Positions 35,448 through 43,181 of a stretch of DNA of 64,000 nt are shown here, piece after piece. Below the pieces are notes generated by a model. That model searched no databases and was not told the origin of the DNA. It worked only from the letters and a program-made list of their open reading frames with translations. Each line of letters starts with the position of its first letter. The stretch's first letter is position 1. The DNA comes from Flavobacterium sp. ACN2. GTDB lineage: Bacteria; Bacteroidota; Bacteroidia; Flavobacteriales; Flavobacteriaceae. The translations under genes were made by a program, and so were the position numbers. The stretch lies in contig NZ_MRCM01000023.1 in the NCBI RefSeq assembly GCF_002303885.1, positions 21,176-85,175 of the forward strand, given 5' to 3'.

Positions 35448-37046
35448 ATGCAAAGAATATTGATGCTGCTTTTCTTCCTTGCAGGTTTTTCTCTTACTGC
35501 GAAAGAGACGAATCCTTATTTAGAAGAATTAGATCAGGTACTCTTGAAAAAAGAGATTTACCTGAAACAGAAATATCGAAAAATAGAAGCTTTAAAGAAA
35601 AATGTATCTAAATTTACGCTTAGTCAGAATAATGAAGAATTGTACAATTGTTATATGTCTTTGTTTGATGAATACAAATCTTTTAAATATGACTCTGCTT
35701 ACTACTATTTAGAGCAATCTAAAATCAAAGCCAAAATCCTAAAAGATCCGAAGTATTTATCTAAAAGCCGAATCAAGGAAGGTTTTGTGCTTTTATCTTC
35801 TGGGCTTTTTAAAGAAGCGATTGACACGCTAAATGTTATTGATGACACTAAACTGGATCAACGAAACAAATTTGAATATTATAACATTAAAGCTCGTGCT
35901 TATTATGATTTAGCCGATTATAACCGTGATCAGCGCTTTAATATTCATTATGTTCAGCAAGGAAATCATTTTTTAAAGAAAGCTTTAGAATTAATTGGAA
36001 CCAATACCAACGAATATTGGGCTGCAGAAAGTTTAAAACGATTGAAACAGCAAGACTGGCGCGGGGCCGAATTTGCTTTCAGCTACTGGATCAACAACTA
36101 CAATCTGCCTCCTGATTATTACGGAATCGCCACTTCGAGTCTTGGATATATCTTTTCGGAACGGGGTTATACCAAAAAAGCGATTCAATATTTAGCTCTT
36201 GCCGCAATTGCCGATGTAAAAAATGCTACGAAAGAAACCGTTGCGCTTCGAAATTTGGCCAATGAACTTTTTAAAATGGGCTATTTGGATAAAGCAAACG
36301 AATACATCAACATCGCCATGGATGATGCAACATTTTATAATGCAAGACATCGAAAGATTGAGATTTCGTCGATTCTCCCAATTATAGAAAAAGCACAGCT
36401 GAATAATGTAAAGGATAAAAATGATAAACTGGAGAAGATTATTATTCTCTTGACGATCCTTACGGTTATTATTTTCGTTTTCCTAGGCATCATTTTCAAA
36501 CAATTAAAAGAAAAAAATAAAGCAAGAAAAATCATGGCCGATTCGTACCTGCAATTGCAGGAAATGAATGTGAGTTTAAGCGAAGCCAATGCCATCAAAG
36601 AAGAATATATTACCTATTTTATTAAAGCTACATCGGCTTTCATTAATAAAATAGACCATATTCAGAAAAGTACGTTGCATAAAATCATTACCAAAAAAAC
36701 AGATGAAGTTATTGCTAGTATGAAGCGTTATAATGTAAAGGAAGAACGCGAAAATCTGTTTCATCAGTTTGACGAAATCTTCTTGAAATTGTTCCCGACG
36801 TTCGTAACCGATTTCAATAATTTATTCCCAAACGATCATAAATGTATTGTCAAAAAAGGTGAACTTTTAAATACAGAATTGCGAATTTTTGCCTTGTACA
36901 GATTGGGGATTCAAGACAGCAGTCAAATGGCAGAATTCTTAGAACTTTCTGTAGCTACAATTTATACGTACAAAACCAGAATTAAAAGCAAATCTGATTT
37001 TAAAGATACTTTTGAGCAGAAAATTATGGAGATTAAGACTATTTAA
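35448..37046 (+). CDS. SusR-type membrane-anchored transcriptional regulator
   Basis: A 532-residue protein, the same length as Bacteroides SusR as I recall it. Start at ATG 35448 gives a signal-like MQRILMLLFFLAGFSLTA. Residues 20-320 are helical TPR-like repeats in the periplasm, then a membrane helix (about 328-350, IIILLTILTVIIFVFLGIIF), a coiled coil, and a cytoplasmic DUF6377-type domain ending in a LuxR-like helix-turn-helix (LGIQDSSQMAEFLELSVATIYTYKTRIKSK, quoted in two parts: LGIQDSSQMAEFLELS and VATIYTYKTRIKSK). It should sense the imported oligosaccharide and switch on the divergent operon. Confidence 0.88.
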   Translation: MQRILMLLFFLAGFSLTAKETNPYLEELDQVLLKKEIYLKQKYRKIEALKKNVSKFTLSQNNEELYNCYMSLFDEYKSFKYDSAYYYLEQSKIKAKILKDPKYLSKSRIKEGFVLLSSGLFKEAIDTLNVIDDTKLDQRNKFEYYNIKARAYYDLADYNRDQRFNIHYVQQGNHFLKKALELIGTNTNEYWAAESLKRLKQQDWRGAEFAFSYWINNYNLPPDYYGIATSSLGYIFSERGYTKKAIQYLALAAIADVKNATKETVALRNLANELFKMGYLDKANEYINIAMDDATFYNARHRKIEISSILPIIEKAQLNNVKDKNDKLEKIIILLTILTVIIFVFLGIIFKQLKEKNKARKIMADSYLQLQEMNVSLSEANAIKEEYITYFIKATSAFINKIDHIQKSTLHKIITKKTDEVIASMKRYNVKEERENLFHQFDEIFLKLFPTFVTDFNNLFPNDHKCIVKKGELLNTELRIFALYRLGIQDSSQMAEFLELSVATIYTYKTRIKSKSDFKDTFEQKIMEIKTI

Positions 37047-37148
37047 AGTTGCTAAGGTTCTGAGATGCAAAGGTTCTAAGTTTTTTTTAGCCACGGCTCT
37101 AGCTATAAGGACTGGCAAAGCAATTAACGAATTATGTTTTAATATCAC

Positions 37149-37265
37149 AGCTCCGGAGGAGCGGCATATTTATAGAATGCAATTCAAACGACAATCAAAA
37201 AAGCTCCAGCGGAGCGACATATAAATTTAAATATTAATAAATATGTCGCTCCGCTGGAGCTCTTT
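37149..37265. repeat. Inverted repeat, agctccagcggagcgacat family
   Basis: A first copy AGCTCCGGAGGAGCGGCATAT (about 37149-37169) is followed by perfect 21-base arms 37202-37222 and 37241-37261. GTCCCTCCGGGACTATA (37298-37314) looks like a related small hairpin. A CTAAGGT-family tract lies at 37051-37082. Together they fill 37047-37332. Confidence 0.85.
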
Positions 37266-37332
37266 TGTATAACAAATATCTTTTCTATAAATATTTAGTC
37301 CCTCCGGGACTATACTCTAAAATTGTCATTTT

Positions 37333-38556
37333 CTATTCTGAAGTTTCCAATTGTAAAATGGTATTCTGATAAATCTTACTCAATGAAAACAATTGCTCTG
37401 CAAAAATCATTATTGCAATTGGAACAAAGAAAAATACCAGCAAACCTTCTTCATATAAAAAATAAGTCGAAAGCATCGCCAGACGAGTATATTCTAGGTA
37501 GTAAATCCATTTTCGTTGTTCTAATAAAGCACCGCAATTGATTAAAGTGATAATTACCAAAGAAAGTACAAACACTTTATCATACAATTCTAAATAATCA
37601 AAATAATAAGTAAAAACCGTTAGAATCAAAGTACAGATTCCTAATTGTATATAAAGATAATTTTTAAATCGAAGTCTCTGGTTAGGAGCTGCTTTATCCT
37701 GCAAAAAACGCTTTTCCAGAATGGGACGAATATCCTGATCCATATCGGCTGGGCTTCCAAAAACAGCATTCCATCTCGCTTTAAATCCGCTTGAGCGTTT
37801 CCATAATTCGTAAATTTCGAAGTAATAATGAAAATGCTGCCACAAGAAACTATAGCTTTTTAGCGGATGCGTTAAACCATATTTTGGTTTTTCTTCTTCG
37901 GTTTGGAAAGTTCCAAAAAGGCGATCCCAAAAGGTGAACATATCACCGTAATTTTTGTCTAAATACTTTTCGTCAGAAGCATGATGAACTCCATGAACAG
38001 AAGGGGTTACAAAAACATATTCCAGCCATTTTATTTTACCAATAAGCTGTGTATGCGTAAAAAAAGAATAAGCGCCATGAACAATAAGCATGGTAATCAC
38101 CATACTGGGATGAAAACCAACAAATGGCAAAACGCACCAAAATCCCGTTCGAATTATAGCCTGAAAAGTAGTAATTCTCGCTGCCGCAGTAAAATTAAAC
38201 TCTTCGCTGTGATGATGTACAATATGCGCTGCCCAGAAAAAATTGACTTCATGTCCTAAGCGATGATACCAATACCAGACAAAATCGGTGGCAAGAATAA
38301 GGGCAAACCAAACCAAGGCATTACTCGGAATATCAAAAAGTCTATAATCATCATAAATTAAATAATACAGCTGATAAAAACTGGCTGCAACAAATAAGTT
38401 AATCAAACGCTCTGCAATTCCGATGGAAATATTGGAAACAGAACTTTCATAGTTAAAAATTTCAGGCTTTTTTCTGCGTTGAGCAAGCTTATATTCCAAA
38501 AACAAAAAAAGAAAAAAGGCCGGCATGGCAAATGCTAGAAAATTGATATTTTTCAT
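37333..38556 (-). CDS. Fatty acid hydroxylase / sterol desaturase family protein
   Basis: A 407-residue membrane protein. The di-iron histidine clusters are present: WYHRLGHEVNFFWAAHIVHHHSEEFN (quoted as WYHRLGHE and HIVHHHSEEFN, about 97-118) and HGVHHASDEKYLDKNYG (about 185-201), ending DRLFGTF. About six membrane helices surround them, and the C-terminal third adds a four-helix membrane bundle as in alkylglycerol-monooxygenase-like members. It probably hydroxylates or desaturates a lipid; the substrate is unknown. It lies downstream of gdh beyond a hairpin. Confidence 0.9.
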   Translation of the reverse strand: MKNINFLAFAMPAFFLFLFLEYKLAQRRKKPEIFNYESSVSNISIGIAERLINLFVAASFYQLYYLIYDDYRLFDIPSNALVWFALILATDFVWYWYHRLGHEVNFFWAAHIVHHHSEEFNFTAAARITTFQAIIRTGFWCVLPFVGFHPSMVITMLIVHGAYSFFTHTQLIGKIKWLEYVFVTPSVHGVHHASDEKYLDKNYGDMFTFWDRLFGTFQTEEEKPKYGLTHPLKSYSFLWQHFHYYFEIYELWKRSSGFKARWNAVFGSPADMDQDIRPILEKRFLQDKAAPNQRLRFKNYLYIQLGICTLILTVFTYYFDYLELYDKVFVLSLVIITLINCGALLEQRKWIYYLEYTRLAMLSTYFLYEEGLLVFFFVPIAIMIFAEQLFSLSKIYQNTILQLETSE

Positions 38557-38621
38557 TTATTTGATACTTTTCGATTCTAAAAATTATAATTAACAGTTCA
38601 AACGAAAAAGACACTTCCATC

Positions 38622-38654
38622 AATTACGTTTTTAAGAGCGCTAAAAACGTAATT
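38622..38654 (-). terminator. Hairpin downstream of the glutamate dehydrogenase gene
   Basis: Perfect 13-base arms AATTACGTTTTTA/TAAAAACGTAATT (38622-38634 with 38642-38654), 36 bases after the gdh stop. No long T run follows, so it may be a terminator or an mRNA-stabilising hairpin. Confidence 0.55.
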
Positions 38655-38689
38655 AACGAAAATGATCTTTTACGAAGTAAACCTGATTT

Positions 38690-39976
38690 TTAATTCTGTT
38701 TAAATAAAGGCGCTTCCAAGGCAACTTCTTTAACTGACTGCGTTTCGGCCACTTTTTTCAAAGCGATTATATAAGCCGCAATACGAGGCGTTACACTATG
38801 TTTTACTGCAACTCTAAAAACAGTATCAAAACCTTTTTCTAAAATATCCTCCAAACGTTTGTTTATCTGATGGATTCTCCATGACTCCAAAAGCGAATTC
38901 TGAAGCCACTCAAAATAAGAAACGGTAACACCGCCCGCATTGGCCAAAATATCAGGAACAACTAATATATTTTTATCATGCAGAATCTGATCTGCATCTG
39001 AAGAAACAGGTCCATTGGCACCTTCAACAATAATTCTGGCTTGAATCTCTCCTGCATTATGCTTCGTAATAACATCTTCTTTTGCCGCAGGAATCAATAC
39101 ATCGACATCTAGAAGCAATAAATCTTCGTGTTTTATGGCAACCGAATTTGGATAGCCTTTTATGGTTTTATTATTTAAGTTATAGTATAAAATCAATTCT
39201 GGAATATTAATCCCGTTCGGATTATAAAATGCTTCAGAAACATCGCTTACGGCTACAACCTTCACTCCTTTTTCATGTAGAAATAACGCAGAATGTAGAC
39301 CAACGTTTCCAAATCCTTGAATAGCTGCAGTAGCTCTTGCCGGTCTTATTTTTAGTTTCTCAAGTGCTAGAAGTGTAATAATACTTACTCCTCTTCCTGT
39401 TGCCTCTACTCTGCCTAAAGATCCGCCGGAATGAAGATGTTTTCCTGTTACAACCGCATGAATTGGTCTTCCGTGCAACAGTGAAAACTCATCCATTAGC
39501 CAGCCCATTTCGTCTGGTCCTGTCCCCATATCTGGCGCAGGAACATCTTTCTCTGGTCCGAAAATATCAGCCAAAGTCTTGGTATAAGCTCTTGTAATTT
39601 TTTCTAATTCTGTTTTAGAATGCTTTCTCGGATCGCAAATAATGCCGCCTTTTGCTCCACCAAATGGAATTCCAGTTACAGCAGATTTCCAGGTCATCCA
39701 GGCGGCAAGTGCTTTTACTTCATCCAGATTTACAGCGGTGTCGTAACGAATTCCGCCTTTTGAAGGTCCTAAAGCGGTGTTGTGAATTACACGGTATCCT
39801 TCGAAGTTCTGAACGTTTCCATTATCTAAAGTAATAGAAAAATTTACTGTGATTTGTTTTTCTGGGCGCTGCAATTTTTGTTTGATAGAATCATCCAATT
39901 TTAAAATATCAGCAGCGATATTAAAGCGATCAATCATGGATTGAAACGGATTATGTTTTATAATTTCTGAGCTCAT
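38690..39976 (-). CDS. gdhA: Glutamate dehydrogenase (Glu/Leu/Phe/Val dehydrogenase family)
   Basis: A 428-residue cytoplasmic enzyme of the about 420-residue hexameric class. The substrate region GYRVIHNTALGPSKGGIRYD, the catalytic GGAKGGI (Lys in AKGG, about 106-112), PAPDMGT and the NAD(P) fold AAIQGFGNVG (about 213-222) are intact. It interconverts glutamate and 2-oxoglutarate plus ammonia. No -7 box is found in the 174 bases before the ATG; instead a promoter, a short Cys/Met-rich peptide frame and a terminator-like hairpin lie 175-350 bases upstream on the same strand, suggesting attenuation. Confidence 0.92.
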   Translation of the reverse strand: MSSEIIKHNPFQSMIDRFNIAADILKLDDSIKQKLQRPEKQITVNFSITLDNGNVQNFEGYRVIHNTALGPSKGGIRYDTAVNLDEVKALAAWMTWKSAVTGIPFGGAKGGIICDPRKHSKTELEKITRAYTKTLADIFGPEKDVPAPDMGTGPDEMGWLMDEFSLLHGRPIHAVVTGKHLHSGGSLGRVEATGRGVSIITLLALEKLKIRPARATAAIQGFGNVGLHSALFLHEKGVKVVAVSDVSEAFYNPNGINIPELILYYNLNNKTIKGYPNSVAIKHEDLLLLDVDVLIPAAKEDVITKHNAGEIQARIIVEGANGPVSSDADQILHDKNILVVPDILANAGGVTVSYFEWLQNSLLESWRIHQINKRLEDILEKGFDTVFRVAVKHSVTPRIAAYIIALKKVAETQSVKEVALEAPLFKQN

Positions 39977-40151
39977 AATATATAGTTTTTAGGTTTGGGT
40001 TACTTTTTATGTTTATGATCTTCTTTGGTAAGAAGATTTACTTTCTCTTTTAATCTTCAAACTAAATGCAACACGGAATTTTTATCAGGCAACGGCGCAT
40101 CAAAATTTTCATATTTCTGTTGGTTCTCATATCTTGATATTTTAATGATTC

Positions 40152-40184
40152 AAAAAAAAGCCTTTCATGGTGCAATGAAAGGCT
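40152..40184 (-). terminator. Attenuator-like terminator between the leader peptide and gdh
   Basis: On the minus strand, AGCCTTTCAT (40184-40175) pairs perfectly with ATGAAAGGCT (40168-40159) around a 6-base loop and is followed by eight T. It lies 37 bases after the leader peptide stop and 175 before gdh. It is too far from the EamA stop (40433) to be that gene's natural end, and a promoter intervenes. Confidence 0.75.
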
Positions 40185-40220
40185 AAAAAAAAAAAAAATA
40201 ACTAACAAGTACTTTCTCTA

Positions 40221-40310
40221 TTAACGCCATTTCAAAACGTGATTCATCATACAGCACATCGCAAAGCTGCATGGAAAAGACGTCATAATATTTCGGCTAT
40301 AGTTTTTCAT
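40221..40310 (-). CDS. Putative Cys/Met-rich leader peptide upstream of gdh
   Basis: A 29-codon frame from ATG (40310) to TAA (40221). It begins MKNYSRNIMTSF and continues PCSFAMCCMMNHVLKWR, with three Cys and five Met, clustered as MCCMM at codons 18-22. A -7 box TAGCTTTG lies 9 bases upstream, so translation would start almost at the mRNA end. A strong terminator hairpin follows after 37 bases, then gdh. This is the layout of amino-acid attenuation leaders. Expression is not proven. Why gdh would sense Cys or Met supply is unclear; nothing similar is annotated by name here. Confidence 0.55.
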   Translation of the reverse strand: MKNYSRNIMTSFPCSFAMCCMMNHVLKWR

Positions 40311-40318
40311 TGTTGAGA

Positions 40319-40326
40319 CAAAGCTA
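40319..40326 (-). promoter_or_regulatory. -7 box TAGCTTTG for the gdh leader
   Basis: Exact TAnnTTTG on the minus strand (CAAAGCTA on plus). Predicted transcription start is about 40312, next to the leader ATG. No clear -33 TTTG is seen. Confidence 0.5.
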
Positions 40327-40432
40327 CAAAAATATATTTATAAATTCTATAGAATTAGTCGAGTTTATTTTCGTTAATTAAAATTTAAACATTAAATCAA
40401 TTGAAAATAAAAGGGTTACCGATTAAAAAAAA

Positions 40433-41287
40433 TTACTTTAATTGCGACAAAACAATAAAAATGACAGCGACCAAAGCCAAAACTAGACCTAAAACATTGA
40501 TTTTAGATAATTTTTCTTTGAAGAAAAAAGCACCAATAAGAGTTCCTAAAATAATTACGCCCATATTCATCCCAGCAAAAACTGTTGATGGATTTTCTGC
40601 AAATGCTTTGTGAGCTTTTAAATAGAATAATATATTTCCGAAGTTGAAAACGCCAACTAATATCCCAAAAGGAATACTTTTTAAAACAAAATTTTCTTTG
40701 GTTACAAACAGCTTATACAATACGATTAAAATAGAAACAGCAAAAGCAATTAGAAAAACAAAGAATAACGATGTGGTATAAGGAACGACCGTATACAAAG
40801 CTATTTTCTTAAAAAGAATATCAATAATTCCAAAACCAAACAAAACTGCAGCTGGATAAATCCATTTGTTTTCTGTATGGTTTGAGGGCTTTTTTAAAAT
40901 TAATAAAAGTGCCGCAAAACCAATTAAAACTCCAATAACCTTATAAGTATTAAATCCTTCATTAAAGAGCAACCAAGCTGCCAAAATCGGAATAAATAAG
41001 GACAATCTTTGGGCTGCATCTGTTTTTGCAATTCCCATATATTTTATAGAAAGTGCCAAAAACAAAAATAAGATTGGAAGTAAAATTCCCACTGAAGTGT
41101 AAATTTCTAATGGGGCATTATGATCTAATGCATTAAGATCTGGACCAAAAGTAAAATAACAAAGTGCAATTGCTGCAATATAGTTGAATGAAATTATCTG
41201 AGAAGGATTAGCATTATATTTCCTTGAAATTTTGAATATAACGCCAACTGTAACACTGCATAGAATGCTTAAAATAAGAAATAACAT
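40433..41287 (-). CDS. EamA-like (DMT superfamily) transporter
   Basis: A 284-residue membrane protein with ten hydrophobic helices in two repeats. KTDAAQRLSLFIPILAAWLLFNEGF (quoted as RLSLFIPILAAWLLFNEGF) in the first half and GMNMGVIILGTLIGAFFFKEKL in the second are the paired EamA motifs. It likely exports or takes up a small metabolite. It is monocistronic, reads towards the gdh leader and has no obvious -7 box within the 276-base gap upstream. Confidence 0.87.
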   Translation of the reverse strand: MLFLILSILCSVTVGVIFKISRKYNANPSQIISFNYIAAIALCYFTFGPDLNALDHNAPLEIYTSVGILLPILFLFLALSIKYMGIAKTDAAQRLSLFIPILAAWLLFNEGFNTYKVIGVLIGFAALLLILKKPSNHTENKWIYPAAVLFGFGIIDILFKKIALYTVVPYTTSLFFVFLIAFAVSILIVLYKLFVTKENFVLKSIPFGILVGVFNFGNILFYLKAHKAFAENPSTVFAGMNMGVIILGTLIGAFFFKEKLSKINVLGLVLALVAVIFIVLSQLK

Positions 41288-41330
41288 AAATTTATATTTG
41301 GATTGTAAAAGTAAACTATTGTCAAATAAA

Positions 41331-41364
41331 AAAGCCCAGCCGGTTTTAAAAAACCAGCTAGACC
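41331..41364 (-). terminator. Intrinsic terminator downstream of the AAA ATPase gene
   Basis: On the minus strand, AGCTGGTTTT (41359-41350) pairs with AAAACCGGCT (41347-41338), allowing one G-T pair, and is followed by GGGCTTTTTT. It lies about 200 bases beyond the ATPase stop, after a palindromic repeat. Confidence 0.75.
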
Positions 41365-41406
41365 AGATTAAATCTTAAACCGTTGAATTAAACAAAATCT
41401 AAATTG

Positions 41407-41490
41407 ATCTGCTAAAATCTTTTTAAATCTGCGAGAAACAATTTTTTGCGCATAGAATTTTCACGCAGATTTAAAAAGATTTTAGCAGAT
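41407..41490. repeat. Perfect 27-base inverted repeat (tctgctaaaatc)
   Basis: Arms 41407-41433 and 41464-41490 are perfect reverse complements, with a 30-base loop. The word ATCTGCTAAAATCTTTTTAA is unlike the other families here. A spare partial copy (TTAAATCTGCGAG and GCAGATATTATACAGA) flanks it. Confidence 0.9.
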
Positions 41491-41563
41491 ATTATACAGA
41501 TTAATATAACAAATGATTAACGATTAAAAACAAACTTAAGCGTTAAATTCAAATATTCCTTTC

Positions 41564-43027
41564 TTAGAATTTACTGATATAGCTCCCGTAAATATCTCTA
41601 AACTGACTTCCTTTTGCAAAACGATCTTTACTCAGTTTTTTATATTCTACCAATCCCCAAAGGATGAATTCTTTCATAAAATAGACATCTTCTTTTACCA
41701 ATTGCGGCTGGTATTTTTTCAATAATTCATCTAATGGAGTTACTTCATCTAGAATGTTTTTATAATCTTTATCAGAAGCATCATCTAACAACTCGAAACC
41801 GCTCTCAGCAAAAAACCATTCTACAAGATCTGAATATGGTGTTTTTTCATCAGGCTTTTCTAATTTTTCTATTTTTGGGAAATATTCTGGAAATAATGTT
41901 CGAATGGCAGAACCAATTAAACTTTCAGCCACAACATCGGCTCCCTCCTGCTCTCCTTCGTAAACCAATTCGACTTTTCCTGTTATGGCTGGAATAATTC
42001 CGATAAAATCGGATAAACGAATTGAGGTTTTATCAACACCAGAAATCAAAGCTCGGCGCTCTGCTGTACTAATTAAGTTTTCGAAAGCCGTAATACTCAT
42101 TCTTGCACTTACACCGCTTTTGTTGTCAATATATTCGCTTTCACGAGCTTCAAAACTAATTTGTTCCAAAATATCTCTTGCTAAACTCGGAACATAAACC
42201 ACATCGGTCTGATTTTGATCTAATTTAGATTCCTGTTCTGTAATTGTTCTCGCAATTTCAATACTTTCAGGATAATGCGTCAGGATCTGAGAACCAATTC
42301 TATCTTTCAAAGGTGTTACAATACTCCCTCTGTTGGTATAATCTTCAGGGTTTGCAGTGAAAACAAATTGCATGTCTAAAGGCATTCTTAATTTGAATCC
42401 TCTAATTTGAATATCGCCTTCTTGCAAAATATTAAATAATGCTACTTGAATTCTTGCCTGTAAATCGGGTAATTCGTTGATTACAAAAATACAGCGATTC
42501 GCTCTCGGAATCATTCCGAAGTGAATTACGCGGTCGTCTGCATAAGACAATTTTAAATTAGCCGCTTTTATCGGATCGACATCACCGATTAAATCGGCTA
42601 CCGTTACGTCTGGAGTTGCTAGTTTTTCGAAGAAACGATCGTTTCTATGCAACCATGAAATCGGAGTTTCGTCTCCTTTTTCTGCAATTAAATCCTTCGC
42701 AAAACGAGAAATTGGGTTTAACGGATCGTCATTAATTTCTGAACCTTCCACAAACGGAATATATTCATCTAATAATTCGACCATTTTGCGCGCCAAACGC
42801 GTTTTTGCTTGTCCGCGAAGCCCTAGCAAATTAATGTTGTGACGAGATAAAATCGCGCGTTCCAATTCTGGAATTACCGTATTTTCAAATCCGTGAACAC
42901 CTTCAAAAACAGGTTTTCCCGATTTGATTTTCTCACGAAGATTATTACGCAATTCCTCTTTTATGCTTGTAGTTTTATATCCAGTGGCTTTTAATTGACC
43001 TAATGTCTTTATAGTATTTATTTCCAT
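41564..43027 (-). CDS. AAA+ ATPase of the magnesium-chelatase-subunit-like group
   Basis: A 487-residue protein. The ATPase core (about 70-300) has a changed Walker A, GLRGQAKT (Ala instead of the usual Gly before Lys), and a changed Walker B, CIFVINELPD (Asn for Asp), then TANPEDYTNRG as sensor 1 and LKDRIGSQI. Such changes seem typical of this ChlI/MoxR-like branch rather than damage. The C-terminal third is helical. With the VWA gene 154 bases upstream it forms the AAA/VWA chaperone-like pair known from MoxR systems. Its client is unknown. Confidence 0.85.
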   Translation of the reverse strand: MEINTIKTLGQLKATGYKTTSIKEELRNNLREKIKSGKPVFEGVHGFENTVIPELERAILSRHNINLLGLRGQAKTRLARKMVELLDEYIPFVEGSEINDDPLNPISRFAKDLIAEKGDETPISWLHRNDRFFEKLATPDVTVADLIGDVDPIKAANLKLSYADDRVIHFGMIPRANRCIFVINELPDLQARIQVALFNILQEGDIQIRGFKLRMPLDMQFVFTANPEDYTNRGSIVTPLKDRIGSQILTHYPESIEIARTITEQESKLDQNQTDVVYVPSLARDILEQISFEARESEYIDNKSGVSARMSITAFENLISTAERRALISGVDKTSIRLSDFIGIIPAITGKVELVYEGEQEGADVVAESLIGSAIRTLFPEYFPKIEKLEKPDEKTPYSDLVEWFFAESGFELLDDASDKDYKNILDEVTPLDELLKKYQPQLVKEDVYFMKEFILWGLVEYKKLSKDRFAKGSQFRDIYGSYISKF

Positions 43028-43078
43028 TGTGTTGAAATATAGATTGTTTATTTATTTTTTTATCACAATTGATGTGGT

Positions 43079-43180
43079 AGACGCACTGCGGTGCGTCTGT
43101 ACGATATACGGACGGAATACGGAACGTATATTCAGGCGAAAAGAAACCTTAGTATCTTAGCATCTCAGAACCTTAGCAAC
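43079..43180. repeat. AGACGCACTGC palindrome and ctaagat-family tract
   Basis: AGACGCACTGCGGTGCGTCT (43079-43098) is a 20-base near-perfect palindrome, the third copy of the type at 21486-21570. AATACGGAACGTAT words follow, then CTTAGTATCTTAGCATCTCAG-like words at 43147-43180. They fill the gap inside the AAA/VWA pair. Confidence 0.8.
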
Positions 43181-43181
43181 T

